A DNA stretch of 64,000 nucleotides, taken from NCBI GenBank assembly GCA_965248995.1, contig CBDFKY010000014.1, positions 248,001 to 312,000 of the forward strand, read 5' to 3'. Source of the DNA: CBDFKY01 sp965248995. Its GTDB lineage: Bacteria > Pseudomonadota > Alphaproteobacteria > Rickettsiales > UBA998. The notes below the pieces were generated by a model that saw only the letters and a program-made list of their open reading frames with translations, was not told the origin of the DNA and searched no databases. How positions within the stretch are numbered: position 1 is the first letter of the stretch; every line of letters starts with the position of its first letter. Below are positions 8,500 to 18,438 of this stretch, piece by piece. The position numbers and the translations under genes are program-made.

Positions 8500-8612
8500 T
8501 AGTGTTTCCGAATAATTTTCGTACGAAAATTTTCGGTTAAAAACACTATAAATTATATGGTTATAGTCATTTTATCCGATTAAAACCGTACGGTTTTTAA
8601 TCGGAATGACTA
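8500..8612. repeat. Complete 113-bp paired-hairpin repeat
   Basis: It begins TAGTGTTTCCG and ends CGGAATGACTA, with TA duplications at 8498-8499 and 8613-8614. Hairpin one is centred on TTTTCGTACGAAAA and hairpin two on ACCGTACGGT. It lies in the 333-base gap between the unknown gene ending at 8388 and the kdp operon, so it sits inside or just upstream of the likely kdp promoter region. Confidence 0.92.
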
Positions 8613-8721
8613 TAATCAACCGGCCCCATGTCTATACGGAATCCATACGCCCGCCGGCCCATTCTATACATCCGCCACATCGTTTTCCGTTTAAAGTGAG
8701 AATCATACAAAGGAGAGTTTC

Positions 8722-8814
8722 ATGTTGCCCTATCTTCTCATAGCCTCCGGTTTTTTCGGGGTCACCCTGTGGCTGGTGCGGTTTTCGGCCCGGCTGGCGC
8801 GGAGCGGCTCATGA
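8722..8814 (+). CDS. Very small membrane protein leading the kdp operon
   Basis: A 30-residue frame starting MLPYLLIASGFFGVTLWLV, essentially one hydrophobic helix with a basic tail. AAGGAGAG lies 8 bases before the ATG, a strong ribosome site. Its TGA stop overlaps the ATG of kdpF (ATGA), so the two are translationally coupled. Its function is unknown; it may be an extra KdpF-like small subunit. Confidence 0.6.
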   Translation: MLPYLLIASGFFGVTLWLVRFSARLARSGS

Positions 8815-8900
8815 CGCTCTATGTTCTCGCAGGTTTTCTCACCTCCGGTTTGCTCGCCTACCTCGTGGTGGCGCTGCTGAAACCGGAATTATTCCCTTGA
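8811..8900 (+). CDS. kdpF: K+-transporting ATPase small subunit KdpF
   Basis: A 29-residue single-helix protein, MTLYVLAGFLTSGLLAYLVV, ending LLKPELFP, the classic KdpF tail. KdpF stabilises the KdpABC complex in the inner membrane. It overlaps the preceding small frame by four bases and sits 18 bases ahead of kdpA. Confidence 0.9.
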   Translation: MTLYVLAGFLTSGLLAYLVVALLKPELFP

Positions 8901-8918
8901 TCAAGGACAGGAACGGTT

Positions 8919-10691
8919 ATGACGGCGATATCCCCGAACGGCTGGTTGCAGATCGTGCTCTACATGGGCGTGCTGGTGGCGTGCATGCGTCCGCTCGGCG
9001 GCTATATGGCGCGGGTGTATATGGGAAAAAACGCGTGGCTGCGGCCGGTGGAAACCGTGTTTTACCGGCTTTCCGGCGTCAATTCCGAACGGGAGATGAC
9101 CTGGACGGAATATGCGGTGGCAGTGCTCGCCTTCAGTTTCGGCGGATTTCTGCTGCTGTTCTTCATCCTGCTGTTCCAGGGTGGACTGCCGCTGAATCCG
9201 GCGGGGATGGCCAGCCTGACGCCCGATCTGGCGTTCGATACGGCGGTGAGTTTCATCACCAACACCAACTGGCAGAGTTATGGCGGCGAGAGCACTATGA
9301 GTTATTTCAGCGGGGTGGCGGGGCTGACCGTGCAGAATTTCATTTCCGCCGCCAGCGGGATGGCGGTGCTGATCGCGCTGATCCGGGGCTTATCCCGCAA
9401 GAATACGAAAGAGATCGGCAATTTCTGGGTCGATATGCTACGGGGCAATTTGTATATCCTGTTGCCGCTCTCACTGCTGTGGAGCGTGCTGATCGCCGGA
9501 CAGGGGGTGGTGCAGACGTTTGAGAATGATGCGAAGGTTCCGCTGATGGAAGCGCAGCATATTGACGAGAAAAAAGACGACAAGGGCGTAGTGACGCAGA
9601 AAGCGGAAACCGTCACCGAACAGACTATCGCGCTCGGGCCGGTGGCGTCGCAGGTGGCGATCAAGCAGCTCGGCACCAACGGCGGCGGGTTCTTCAACGT
9701 CAACTCGGCGCATCCGTTCGAGAATCCGACGCCACTCACCAATTTCCTGGAAATGCTCGCCATCCTGCTGATTCCCGCCGCGCTCTGTTACACGTTCGGC
9801 GTGATGGTCGGCGACCGGCGGCAGGGCTGGGCGGTGTTCGCGGCGATGAGCGTGATCTTTGTCCCGCTGATGCTGTATTGCGTGGCGATGGAGCAGGGGG
9901 GAAACCATCTGTTCACCGCGCTCGGCGTCGACCAATCCGTCAGCGACGCGCAGGCGGGCGGTAATATGGAAGGCAAGGAAACGCGGTTCGGCGTCGTCAA
10001 TTCGGCGATCTGGGCGGCGGCGACCACGGCGGCGTCCAACGGTTCGGTCAACGCAATGCATGATTCGTTCACGCCGATGGGCGGGATGGTGCCGCTGCTG
10101 CTGATCAAGTTCGGGGAAGTGATTTACGGCGGGGTGGGTTCCGGGCTGTACGGGATGCTGGTGTTCGTGATCGTCGCGGTGTTCATCGCCGGGCTGATGG
10201 TCGGGCGGACGCCGGAATATCTGGGCAAGAAAATCCATGCCTATGAGATGAAAATGGCGTCGATCGCCATCCTGATGCCGTGCGCGTGCGTGCTGATCGG
10301 TACGGCTCTCGGGGTGATGACGGAAGCGGGACGGGCGGGGATTTTGAACCCCGGGGCGCAGGGGTTCAGCGAAGTGCTCTATGCGTTCGCCTCGGCGAGC
10401 AATAATAACGGCAGCGCGTTCGCCGGGCTGTCCGCCAACACGCCGTTTTATAACACGGCGCTGGGCATCTGCATGCTTTTCGGGCGGTTCTGGGTGATGG
10501 TGCCGGTGCTGGCTATCGCCGGGTCGCTCGCCGCCAAGAATACCGTGCCCGAATCGGCGGGGACGCTGCCGACGCATACGCCGCTGTTCATCGTCATCCT
10601 GGCGGGAATCGTGGTGCTGGTCGGGGTGCTGACCTTCGTGCCGGCGCTGGTGCTCGGGCCGGTGGCGGAAACCATGAGCTGGATGAGGTAA
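8919..10691 (+). CDS. kdpA: K+-transporting ATPase potassium-binding subunit KdpA
   Basis: A 590-residue polytopic inner-membrane protein, the usual KdpA length. Its selectivity-filter-like loops are recognisable, including TNTNWQSYGGE, GTNGGGFFNVNSAHPFENPTP shortened in the second pore repeat, and ASNNNGSAFAGL. It forms the ion channel of the KdpFABC pump, binding K+ and passing it to KdpB. The ATG at 8919 follows GGACAGGAACG. Expression of kdp operons is normally induced by K+ limitation through KdpDE, encoded just downstream. Confidence 0.97.
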   Translation: MTAISPNGWLQIVLYMGVLVACMRPLGGYMARVYMGKNAWLRPVETVFYRLSGVNSEREMTWTEYAVAVLAFSFGGFLLLFFILLFQGGLPLNPAGMASLTPDLAFDTAVSFITNTNWQSYGGESTMSYFSGVAGLTVQNFISAASGMAVLIALIRGLSRKNTKEIGNFWVDMLRGNLYILLPLSLLWSVLIAGQGVVQTFENDAKVPLMEAQHIDEKKDDKGVVTQKAETVTEQTIALGPVASQVAIKQLGTNGGGFFNVNSAHPFENPTPLTNFLEMLAILLIPAALCYTFGVMVGDRRQGWAVFAAMSVIFVPLMLYCVAMEQGGNHLFTALGVDQSVSDAQAGGNMEGKETRFGVVNSAIWAAATTAASNGSVNAMHDSFTPMGGMVPLLLIKFGEVIYGGVGSGLYGMLVFVIVAVFIAGLMVGRTPEYLGKKIHAYEMKMASIAILMPCACVLIGTALGVMTEAGRAGILNPGAQGFSEVLYAFASASNNNGSAFAGLSANTPFYNTALGICMLFGRFWVMVPVLAIAGSLAAKNTVPESAGTLPTHTPLFIVILAGIVVLVGVLTFVPALVLGPVAETMSWMR

Positions 10692-10713
10692 ATGGAATGA
10701 CTCGGTTTAAATT

Positions 10714-10824
10714 GCTCCCCCCTTGAGGGAGCCGAAGAGCGTGCAAGCGCGATTCGGTGGGGGCTTGAAAAGCAGGAAAGCCCCCCCAAAACACGCTGTG
10801 TTTTGACTCCCCTCAAGGGGAGTT
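10714..10824. repeat. GC-rich intergenic repeat (family 2) between kdpA and kdpB
   Basis: An inverted-repeat element with ends CTCCCCCCTTGAGGGAG and CTCCCCTCAAGGGGAG. Its core, GGTGGGGGCTTGAAAAGCAGG...AAAACACGCTGTGTTTTGACTCC (interrupted here), recurs at 46217-46340. It enlarges the kdpA-kdpB gap to 154 bases, unusual for this operon. Confidence 0.75.
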
Positions 10825-10845
10825 ACCACCCAAAAAGGTAATGTT

Positions 10846-12933
10846 ATGGCAGTTTCTGAACAAAATACTCGTTTATTGGACGGCGCGTCGATCTCGGACG
10901 CCGTGCGTCAGTCGCTCCGGCGCGTCAACTGGCGCTATCAGGCCCGCAACCCGGTCATGTTTCTGGTGTTCATCGGCTCGATCGTCACGACGTTGATTTT
11001 CGGACTGGAATTCTTCAAACCGACCGGAGAGCCGATCTGGTTCATCGGCCATATCGCGTTCTGGCTCTGGTTCACCGTGCTGTTCGCCAATTTCGCCGAG
11101 GCGATCGCGGAAGGGAAAGGCAAGGCGCAGGCGGATTCGCTGAAGAAGGCGCGGCGCGACGTGAACGCCAACCGGTTGAAAAACGCCAGGGATAAGACGC
11201 GCACGGAAAGCGTTTCCGCCAACAGCCTTCGCAAGGGCGACATCATCTATATCGTGGCAGGGGAATTCGTTCCCGCCGACGGGCAGGTGATCGAAGGGAT
11301 CGCCTCGGTGGATGAGAGCGCCGTGACCGGTGAATCCGCCCCCGTCATCCGTGAGTCCGGGGGGGACCGGGACGCGGTGACGGGAGGCACGCGGGTATTG
11401 TCGGACTGGGTGGTGGTACGGGTCACCTCCGATCCGGGTGAATCATTCCTTGACCGGATGATCGGTCTGGTGGAGAGCGCCAAGCGGCAGAAAACGCCCA
11501 ATGAAATCGCGCTGTCCATCCTGCTCGCCGCGATGACGATTATCTTCCTGCTGGTCTGCGCGACGCTGCTGCCCTATTCGTTCTTCTCCGTAGCGCGCGC
11601 GGGAACGGGGACGGTGATCACCATCACCGTGCTGATCGCGCTGCTGGTCTGCCTGATTCCGACGACGATCGGCGGGCTGCTGTCCGCCATCGGTATTTCC
11701 GGGATGCAGCGGCTGATCAAGGCGAACGTCATCGCCACGTCGGGACGGGCGGTGGAGGCGGCGGGGGACGTCAATATTCTGCTGCTGGACAAGACGGGAA
11801 CCATCACGTTCGGCAACCGGCAGGCGGTGGAGTTCGTGCCTGCGCCAGGAGTGAGCGCGCAACAGCTGGCGGAGGCGGCGGAACTTTCCTCGCTCGCCGA
11901 CGATACACCGGAGGGGCGCAGCATCGTCGCCCTCGCGCGCGGGAAATACGGCTGTGCGGAGAAAGACTGGAAGGAGCTGGACGCGACGTTCATTCCGTTC
12001 AGTGCGGAGCAGCGGGTCAGCGGGATCGTCATCGGCCAGCCCGTTGGCACGGTGCGCCAGATTTTGAAAGGGGCGGGGGATGCCATCGCGGCGCACGTGA
12101 CGCAACAGGGCGGCACGGTACCGGCGGCGGCGCTGAAAGCCACTCAGGACATCGCCCATCGCGGTTCGACGCCGCTGATGGTGGCGGAAGGGGAGCGGGT
12201 GCTCGGTGTGATCCATCTGAAGGACGTCGTCAAGCCGGACATCAAGCAGCGGCTGGCGGAATTGCGGGCCATGGGCATCAAAAGCGTCATGATCACCGGG
12301 GACAATCCGCTGACCGCCGCCGCCATCGCCAACGAGGCGGGGGTGGATGATTTCGTGGCGCAGGCGACGCCGGAAACCAAACTCAAATACATCCGCAGGA
12401 TGCAGGAAGGCGGCGAGCTGGTGGCGATGGTCGGGGACGGGACCAACGACGCCCCGGCGCTGGCGCAGGCCGACGTCGCCGTCGCCATGAATTCGGGGAC
12501 GCAGGCGGCCAAGGAGGCGGGCAACATGGTGGATCTGGATTCGGATCCGACCAAGCTGATCGAGGTGGTGGAGATCGGGAAACAATTATTGATGACGCGC
12601 GGGTCGCTGACCACGTTCAGCATCGCTAATGATCTGGCCAAATATTTCGCCATCATCCCGGCGGCGTTCGCGAGTACGTATCCGATGCTCTCCGCGCTCA
12701 ACGTGATGCGTCTGGCCAGCCCGCAAAGCGCGATTCTCTCCGCGGTGATCTTCAACGCGCTGATCATCGTGGCGCTGATCCCACTGGCGCTGAAAGGCGT
12801 GAAATACCGCCCGGTGGGGGCCGCGGTGGCGCTGCGGCGGAATATGCTGGTGTACGGGGTCGGCGGGATCATCACGCCGTTCATCGGGATCAAGCTGATC
12901 GATATCATCCTGGCGAGCGTCGGGCTCGCTTAA
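10846..12933 (+). CDS. kdpB: K+-transporting P-type ATPase subunit KdpB
   Basis: A 695-residue P-type ATPase. The phosphorylation motif [10 protein letters not shown] places the acceptor Asp at about residue 315. The hinge motif [10 protein letters not shown] is at about 530, and TGES (in VTGESAPV) marks the actuator domain. ATP hydrolysis here drives K+ uptake through KdpA. It has several membrane helices, including one pair near the N-terminus. The start follows AAAAAGGTAATGTT. A family 2 repeat separates it from kdpA, but order and strand still fit one operon. Confidence 0.97.
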   Translation: MAVSEQNTRLLDGASISDAVRQSLRRVNWRYQARNPVMFLVFIGSIVTTLIFGLEFFKPTGEPIWFIGHIAFWLWFTVLFANFAEAIAEGKGKAQADSLKKARRDVNANRLKNARDKTRTESVSANSLRKGDIIYIVAGEFVPADGQVIEGIASVDESAVTGESAPVIRESGGDRDAVTGGTRVLSDWVVVRVTSDPGESFLDRMIGLVESAKRQKTPNEIALSILLAAMTIIFLLVCATLLPYSFFSVARAGTGTVITITVLIALLVCLIPTTIGGLLSAIGISGMQRLIKANVIATSGRAVEAAGDVNILLLDKTGTITFGNRQAVEFVPAPGVSAQQLAEAAELSSLADDTPEGRSIVALARGKYGCAEKDWKELDATFIPFSAEQRVSGIVIGQPVGTVRQILKGAGDAIAAHVTQQGGTVPAAALKATQDIAHRGSTPLMVAEGERVLGVIHLKDVVKPDIKQRLAELRAMGIKSVMITGDNPLTAAAIANEAGVDDFVAQATPETKLKYIRRMQEGGELVAMVGDGTNDAPALAQADVAVAMNSGTQAAKEAGNMVDLDSDPTKLIEVVEIGKQLLMTRGSLTTFSIANDLAKYFAIIPAAFASTYPMLSALNVMRLASPQSAILSAVIFNALIIVALIPLALKGVKYRPVGAAVALRRNMLVYGVGGIITPFIGIKLIDIILASVGLA

Positions 12934-12949
12934 CAGACGGAGTGTCACC

Positions 12950-13534
12950 ATGCGTATGTTTTTTGCTGCTGTCCGCCCTACTGTCGTAATGCTGGCACTG
13001 CTTACCCTGCTGCTCGGGTTCGCCTATCCGGGCGTCGCCACGCTGCTGATCAATGTGAGCTTTCCGGCGGCGAAGGAAGGCAGCCTGATCAAAGGAAATC
13101 AGGGGGAGATTCTCGGCTCCGCGCTGATCGGCCAGCCATTTTCCGCGCCCGGTTATTTCTGGGGACGCCTGTCGGCTACGGGCCCTGTTCCTTATAACGC
13201 GGCGGCTTCGAGCGGTTCCAATTTCGGGGTCAATAACCCCGCATTGCTGGAGGCGGTCAAAGGACGCGTGAACGCGCTTAAAGCGGCTGATCCGGGCAAT
13301 ACCGCGCCGATCCCGGTTGATCTGGTGACCGCATCCGCTTCCGGGCTCGATCCGCAGATCAGCCCCGCCGCCGCTGACTACCAGGTTGCCCGTGTCGCCA
13401 AGGCGAGAGGAAAGCCGGAAGCAGAGATCCGCGCTTTGATAGAGCGCTTTACCTCTCCCCGTCAATTCGGTATCCTCGGCGAGGCACGTGTTAATGTGTT
13501 ACAGCTGAACCTCGCATTGGACGGCAAACTCTAG
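12950..13534 (+). CDS. kdpC: K+-transporting ATPase subunit KdpC
   Basis: A 194-residue protein with one N-terminal membrane helix (about residues 10-30) and a periplasmic/extracytoplasmic domain with the typical [18 protein letters not shown] segment. KdpC bridges KdpA and KdpB and raises ATP affinity. It starts 16 bases after kdpB behind GGAGTG. The gene ends in TAG, which shows that amber is read as a stop in this genome. Confidence 0.96.
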   Translation: MRMFFAAVRPTVVMLALLTLLLGFAYPGVATLLINVSFPAAKEGSLIKGNQGEILGSALIGQPFSAPGYFWGRLSATGPVPYNAAASSGSNFGVNNPALLEAVKGRVNALKAADPGNTAPIPVDLVTASASGLDPQISPAAADYQVARVAKARGKPEAEIRALIERFTSPRQFGILGEARVNVLQLNLALDGKL

Positions 13535-13552
13535 CGCAGGAGCTTTCTCCCC

Positions 13553-16204
13553 TTGAATGAGCATCGCCCCGACCCCGACAGGCTGCTGGATCTGGTCAAT
13601 CATGATCCAAGCGTGAGCGCAAGAGGCCGGTTGAAGATTTTTTTCGGCGCGTCCGCCGGGGTGGGCAAGACGTATGCCATGCTGCTCGAAGCGCAGCGCC
13701 TGCTGCAGGAGGGCGTGGATGTGATGATCGGCGTGGTGGAAACCCACGGCAGGGAAGAGACGGCGGGACTGACCCACGGACTGCCTTCCCTCCCGCCGCT
13801 GGAAATTGCGCATCGCGGTATCACGCTCCGCCATTTCGACCTGGAAGCGGCGCTGCTCCGCAAGCCTTCCCTGCTGCTGATGGACGAATGCGCCTATAGC
13901 AACCCGCCGGGGTCGCGTCATCCGAAGCGCTGGCAGGATATCGAGGAACTGCTTGCCCACGGGATCGACGTCCATACAACGCTCAACGTGCAGCATCTGG
14001 AGAGCATCAACGACCTGGTGGCCAAGCTGACCGGGGTGCAGGTGCGCGAGACGGTGCCGGACAGTATTTTCGACACCGCGGAGGACGTGGCGCTGGTGGA
14101 TCTTCCGTCGGACGCGCTGCTGAAGCGGCTGGCGGAGGGAAAGGTATATATCGCTCCCGGCGCCCACATAAGGGCCGCCGAGCATTTCTTCAGGAAATCC
14201 AACCTGGTCAGCCTGCGGGAGCTGGCGCTGCGGCGGACCGCCGAGCGGGTCGATGCGGAAAACGACGTGCTGGCCTCCGCGCACGGGGAGAAGGAAGCGC
14301 AAGTCGGACAGAAGATTTTGATCTGCGTCGGTCATGACGCGCTCTCCGCCCACGTCATCCGTCATGGAAGGCGAATGGCGGCGCGCGCCAAGTCGCCCTG
14401 GTTCGCGATCTACGCGGAAACGGGGCGGCACGCGCGGCTGGGCGGCAGGGCGAAACTCAGCGGCGAGCGGAACCTGCGGCTGGCGGAGAAAATGGGCGCG
14501 CGGATCGTGCGCGTGACCGGCAACAGCGCGTACGATGAAATTCTCAATTACGCACGCACGCACGGGATCACCCGCATCGTGGTCGGTCACCGGCAATCCG
14601 TCGGCGGCATCCGGTGGTTCAGGACCAGCCTGGCCCGCCAGCTGATCGAGCGGGGCGGCGGCATGGAAATCACCACGGTGACCGACCATTCCCCGGAAGC
14701 GGAGGCGTATGTCAGGTTCTGGCGGCACCGTGCGCAGAAGCCGGCCGGTTACCTTTCCGCACTCATCATTCCGGCGCTCATCACGCTGCTCTGCCTGCCG
14801 TTCCGGGAGCTGACCGATTCCGACAACCTCACCATGCCCTACCTGACGGGGGTGGTGATGACGGCGGCATGGCTCGGCACCGGGCCGTCCGTCCTCGCCT
14901 CGTGCCTCAGCGTGCTGGCGTTCAATTTCTTCTTTACCAAGCCGTATTACAGTTTCGAGTTTTATAATCCGGGATATTATTTCACTTTTACCGTCATGCT
15001 GGCCACCAGCCTGATCGTCGGGTCACTGGCGGCCAAGCTCTCCCTGCAGGCGCGCCAGGCACGGCGGCGGGAGCAGGAAACGCACGTGCTCTATGCGCTG
15101 ACGAAAGAGCTCTCCGCCGTGCGTGGCACTTCCGCCATGGCGACGGCGGCGATTACCCATATCGGCGAGGCGTTCGACGTGGAAGCCGCCGTGTTCTGGC
15201 CGACGCGGGAGGGATTATACGCCCTGCCGGAAGGGACGCTGCCCGGAGATATCAAGGAAGTGAGCGTGGCGCGCTGGGCGCTCGAAAACCACCAGATGGC
15301 GGGGCGGCAGACCGATACGCTGCCGAGCGCGAAACGCTGCTATTTTCCGCTGATCGCCGAACACGCGGCGCTCGGCGTGCTCGGCGTCGCCCCCAGGGAC
15401 GAGGCGCGGCAGTTCAGCTTCACGGAAATCGCCCAGCTGGAAACGTTCGCCCGCCTGCTGGCCGCCGGTTTCCAGCGCGCCCATGTCGCCGAAGCGGCGG
15501 AACAGACGAGCATCGACGCGGAAAGCGAAAAGCTGCGCAATATCCTGCTCAGCTCGGTCTCCCATGACCTGCGCACACCGCTCGCTTCCATCACCGGGGC
15601 GGCGGACAGCGCCCTGATGCTCCGGCATGCTTTGCCGGAAGCGGTGGTGGAACTGCTGACCTCCATCTATACCGAAGCGGCCCGGCTGGCCCGGCTGGTC
15701 ACCAACCTGCTCGACGTCACCTCGCTGGAGACAGGTAAGGTCACCTTGAAGGCCGAGCCTTATTTCATCACCGAAGTGATCGGCTCGGCGCTGATGCGGA
15801 TGCGGGAGAGCAAGGGGGCGCGCACCATCACCGTCGACGCGCCGAGGGACCTGCCGCTGGTGACCATGGACGGGCTGTTGATCGAACAGGTGTTCGTCAA
15901 CCTGCTGGAAAACGCCATCCGCTACACGCGGGCGGACGGACTCATCACCATGCAGGTGAGACCGGAGGGCAACCGCTTACGCATCCGCGTTTGTGATAAC
16001 GGAGAGGGTATCACGCCGGGCGAGGAAGAAAAAATCTTCGAGAAATTCCATACCGGCGGCCATCATATGGACGGAAACGCCGGGCTCGGCCTCGCCATCT
16101 GCAAGGGAATCATTGAGGCGCACGGCGGAACGATCACGGCGGGGGGCGGGGAGAGGGGCGGCGCCGTGATCTCGTTCACGTTGCCCCTGGCTATTCTGCT
16201 TTAA
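13553..16204 (+). CDS. kdpD: Sensor histidine kinase KdpD
   Basis: An 883-residue sensor. The N-terminal KdpD domain has the ATP-binding loop GASAGVGKT at residues 32-40, followed by a universal-stress-like domain. Four membrane helices lie around residues 400-500, with a GAF-like region beyond them. The kinase core has SSVSHDLRTPL with phospho-accepting His at about 671 and GNAGLGLAI in the ATPase domain. It senses K+ limitation and turgor and phosphorylates KdpE. The start is TTG 13553, with GCAGGAG about 10 bases upstream, because no in-frame ATG lies near. It follows kdpC by 18 bases. Confidence 0.95.
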   Translation: MNEHRPDPDRLLDLVNHDPSVSARGRLKIFFGASAGVGKTYAMLLEAQRLLQEGVDVMIGVVETHGREETAGLTHGLPSLPPLEIAHRGITLRHFDLEAALLRKPSLLLMDECAYSNPPGSRHPKRWQDIEELLAHGIDVHTTLNVQHLESINDLVAKLTGVQVRETVPDSIFDTAEDVALVDLPSDALLKRLAEGKVYIAPGAHIRAAEHFFRKSNLVSLRELALRRTAERVDAENDVLASAHGEKEAQVGQKILICVGHDALSAHVIRHGRRMAARAKSPWFAIYAETGRHARLGGRAKLSGERNLRLAEKMGARIVRVTGNSAYDEILNYARTHGITRIVVGHRQSVGGIRWFRTSLARQLIERGGGMEITTVTDHSPEAEAYVRFWRHRAQKPAGYLSALIIPALITLLCLPFRELTDSDNLTMPYLTGVVMTAAWLGTGPSVLASCLSVLAFNFFFTKPYYSFEFYNPGYYFTFTVMLATSLIVGSLAAKLSLQARQARRREQETHVLYALTKELSAVRGTSAMATAAITHIGEAFDVEAAVFWPTREGLYALPEGTLPGDIKEVSVARWALENHQMAGRQTDTLPSAKRCYFPLIAEHAALGVLGVAPRDEARQFSFTEIAQLETFARLLAAGFQRAHVAEAAEQTSIDAESEKLRNILLSSVSHDLRTPLASITGAADSALMLRHALPEAVVELLTSIYTEAARLARLVTNLLDVTSLETGKVTLKAEPYFITEVIGSALMRMRESKGARTITVDAPRDLPLVTMDGLLIEQVFVNLLENAIRYTRADGLITMQVRPEGNRLRIRVCDNGEGITPGEEEKIFEKFHTGGHHMDGNAGLGLAICKGIIEAHGGTITAGGGERGGAVISFTLPLAILL

Positions 16205-16234
16205 AGAAATCGGGAATAAAAAAAAACCACCAGA

Positions 16235-16408
16235 TTAACGGTGATTTTGAATTTGATCGGCAGCAGCTAAAGTGGAGCCGATGGTTAGAGCACTGGTCAT
16301 CAATGAAAAAAAGTAAGGTGCGATACCTTTATCTTTTCCATTAACGACTAATGTAATTGTACATACCAGCATTAGTGATGCCGATGTGACGTACAAAGCT
16401 ACTTTCAT
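16235..16408 (-). CDS. Small two-helix membrane protein
   Basis: A 57-residue frame on the minus strand between kdpD and kdpE. It has two hydrophobic segments, ALYVTSASLMLVCTITLVV and PYFFSLMTSALTIGSTLAA, separated by a polar turn (NGKDKG). The segment is AT-richer than the kdp genes and convergent with kdpD. The ribosome site is poor. Function is unknown, and it may be acquired DNA. Confidence 0.45.
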   Translation of the reverse strand: MKVALYVTSASLMLVCTITLVVNGKDKGIAPYFFSLMTSALTIGSTLAAADQIQNHR

Positions 16409-16767
16409 TGGAATACAAATAAACTGAAACTATCATAGTAAAACTAATTAAAAAAAGCAAGTAATGTTCATGATGTATCCTACCTACGTCTTATCCAATA
16501 TTCTTAACATTACAGCCGGTACATGCTTTCGATCTACCGGCGAGCGAAAGAGTTCCCATCAACACCTGCATCCGGCGCAAGGTAGTTGCATGTCGCGACG
16601 AGGGGTGAACGACTGGACAGTCATGCGTCTGTTGCCTAGGCTTTTGCGAAACGCGCCGCATGACGGATGCCGATGCATCCGCTATCCACCCGTGATATCC
16701 AATTGAAATCATGATAACGTATGATTTCAATTGGATATGGCGAGCCTTCACCCTATGATGCAACCGG
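16409..16767. other. Intergenic stretch before kdpE
   Basis: About 360 bases with no convincing gene. The first part is AT-rich. The rest is GC-balanced and contains the perfect palindrome at 16695-16738. It must contain the kdpE promoter if kdpE is not read through from kdpD; no clear -35/-10 pair stood out. Confidence 0.4.
16695..16738. repeat. Perfect 18-bp inverted repeat upstream of kdpE
   Basis: Arms ATATCCAATTGAAATCAT and ATGATTTCAATTGGATAT around an 8-base loop GATAACGT, ending 29 bases before the kdpE start. It could be a regulator site, an mRNA hairpin or another mobile hairpin. It lacks the TTAT bulge and the TAGT ends of the 113-bp family. Confidence 0.7.
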
Positions 16768-17469
16768 ATGAACGATGCGGCGCAAACCCCGGTACTGGTG
16801 ATCGAAGATGAGGCGGAGATCCGCAAGTTTCTGCGCCTGACGCTGGTCACGCACGGGATGAAACCGATCGAGGCAGAGGACGCAAGGACAGGGTTGCAAC
16901 TGCTGCGTTCCCACCATCCGGAAATTATCCTGCTCGATCTCGGGCTGCCGGACAGGGACGGGCTGGAGGTGATCCGCGAGGTACGGCTCTCATCCGCCGT
17001 TCCCATCATCGTGCTCTCGGCGCGGGGGCTGGAGCAGGACAAGATCACGGCGCTCGAATCCGGGGCGGACGATTACCTGACCAAGCCGTTCGGCGTCGGG
17101 GAACTGATCGCCCGGCTTCATGTGGGATTGCGCCATGCGCGGAGCCTGGCCGGGGCTACGGAAATCTATGCAATGGAAGGGCTGCGGGTGGATCTCGGCA
17201 ATCGCACGGTGACGCTGGACGGCAGCCACGTCAAATGCACGCCGATCGAGTATAAACTGCTCAGCGTGCTGGTCAAACATGCCGGCAAAGTCATCACCTA
17301 CCGCCAGCTGCTGCGGGAAATCTGGGGCACCCGCAGTGCGGAGAACAATAATTACCTGCGTATCCATACCCAGCATTTGCGCGAGAAGCTGAAGGACGAC
17401 GCGCTGAACCCTCGGTTCATCATGACGGAGCCGGGAGTGGGATACCGGTTCAAAAGCGCGGAGGGATAA
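16768..17469 (+). CDS. kdpE: Response regulator KdpE
   Basis: A 233-residue OmpR-family regulator. The N-terminal receiver domain has the acidic pair E13-D14, phospho-acceptor D57 in ILLDLGLPDRDG and the conserved Lys in TKPFGVGEL. The C-terminal winged helix ends with EPGVGYRF. KdpE, phosphorylated by KdpD, activates kdp transcription. Unusually it is not adjacent to kdpD: about 560 bases and a minus-strand small gene separate them. Confidence 0.93.
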   Translation: MNDAAQTPVLVIEDEAEIRKFLRLTLVTHGMKPIEAEDARTGLQLLRSHHPEIILLDLGLPDRDGLEVIREVRLSSAVPIIVLSARGLEQDKITALESGADDYLTKPFGVGELIARLHVGLRHARSLAGATEIYAMEGLRVDLGNRTVTLDGSHVKCTPIEYKLLSVLVKHAGKVITYRQLLREIWGTRSAENNNYLRIHTQHLREKLKDDALNPRFIMTEPGVGYRFKSAEG

Positions 17470-17589
17470 AAGATTATCCTTGCATCCGGGGCGTCTATCG
17501 CCTACATCTTGCGGTTCTTTCGTCGCCGGGCGCAGGCATGCCTTGGGCGGCGGTATCATCGCTACATCTACCCACATCAGGAGTTGAAA

Positions 17590-17790
17590 ATGCCGAAAAT
17601 GAAAACGAAATCAAGCGCCAAGAAGCGGTTCTCGCTGACCGGCACCGGGAAAATCAAACGGAATATCGCCGGCAAGCGCCATGGAATGGTCAAGCGCTCG
17701 CAGTCCTTCATCCGTAAACAGCGCGGTACCAAGCTGCTTTCCAAAGGGGATTGCATCCTGGTGAAACAATACCTGCCATACGCGAACTAG
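17590..17790 (+). CDS. rpmI: 50S ribosomal protein L35
   Basis: A 66-residue basic protein, [14 protein letters not shown]..., typical of L35, ending [15 protein letters not shown] lies 5 bases upstream of the ATG. It forms an operon with rplT 11 bases on. In most bacteria infC precedes it directly; here infC is about 10 kb away. Confidence 0.97.
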   Translation: MPKMKTKSSAKKRFSLTGTGKIKRNIAGKRHGMVKRSQSFIRKQRGTKLLSKGDCILVKQYLPYAN

Positions 17791-17801
17791 GAGAGCATCA
17801 T

Positions 17802-18173
17802 ATGACACGTTCCACCCGCTCCATCACCAGCCACGCACGGCATAAGAAAGTCCTGAAACTGACGAAAGGTTTCCGTGGCCGGTCCAAAAACTGCTACCGC
17901 CTGGCGATCAACCGCCTGGAAAAAGGCCTGCAATACGCCTACCGCGACCGTAAAGCCAAGAAACGCACGTTCCGCAGCCTGTGGATCCAGCGGATCAACG
18001 CCGCGGTGCGTGAGCATGACCTGGTCTATTCCCAGTTCATCAACGGCCTGACACTCGCCGGCGTGACGCTCGACCGCAAAGTGCTGGCCGACCTCGCGGT
18101 ACGCGAACCGGCGGCATTCGCTGCGGTCGTCACTTCTGTAAAAACGGCGCTTGCGCAGAAGCAGGCGGCGTAG
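17802..18173 (+). CDS. rplT: 50S ribosomal protein L20
   Basis: A 123-residue L20, with the conserved [22 protein letters not shown] start and a basic RNA-binding N-terminal half. It binds 23S rRNA and is needed early in large-subunit assembly; in several bacteria it represses its own operon. The ATG at 17802 follows GGAGAG. The reading frame is open upstream into rpmI, but the L20 N-terminus fixes the start. Confidence 0.97.
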   Translation: MTRSTRSITSHARHKKVLKLTKGFRGRSKNCYRLAINRLEKGLQYAYRDRKAKKRTFRSLWIQRINAAVREHDLVYSQFINGLTLAGVTLDRKVLADLAVREPAAFAAVVTSVKTALAQKQAA

Positions 18174-18200
18174 ATATTTTTCGGCGGTTTCGCTGACCCT

Positions 18201-18296
18201 TAGTGAGAACGACCGTTTTTTGTGACCCGCACACCGCGTACATTGAAGTATGTAAGGCGTTGACGGTGGGGCACGGAAAACGGTCGTTCGCCACTA
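18201..18296. repeat. Long imperfect hairpin downstream of rplT
   Basis: Arms TAGTGAGAACGACCGTTTTT and AAAACGGTCGTTCGCCACTA enclose about 55 bases, with further pairing GTGACCC/GGGGCAC. The ends TAGTG...CACTA recall the 113-bp repeats, but there is no TA duplication and no TTAT bulge. It may serve as the rpmI-rplT terminator or be another repeat family. Confidence 0.55.
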
Positions 18297-18438
18297 TCGT
18301 CCGCAAAAAACAGTATGGAATTTTTCAAACTCGCCAAAAATTGAGGCGGATGTGAGAGAGCCGCAGGGTGAGCAGGCGTATATATACATCTGTGGTCGAT
18401 CACGATCATAACGAATATCAACTTTCCAGGAGATTTCC

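Noticed and set aside
8500..8612. Rho-independent terminators
   Set aside because: The stems are AT-rich with no T-run at a fixed side, and the copies occur inside genes as well as between them.
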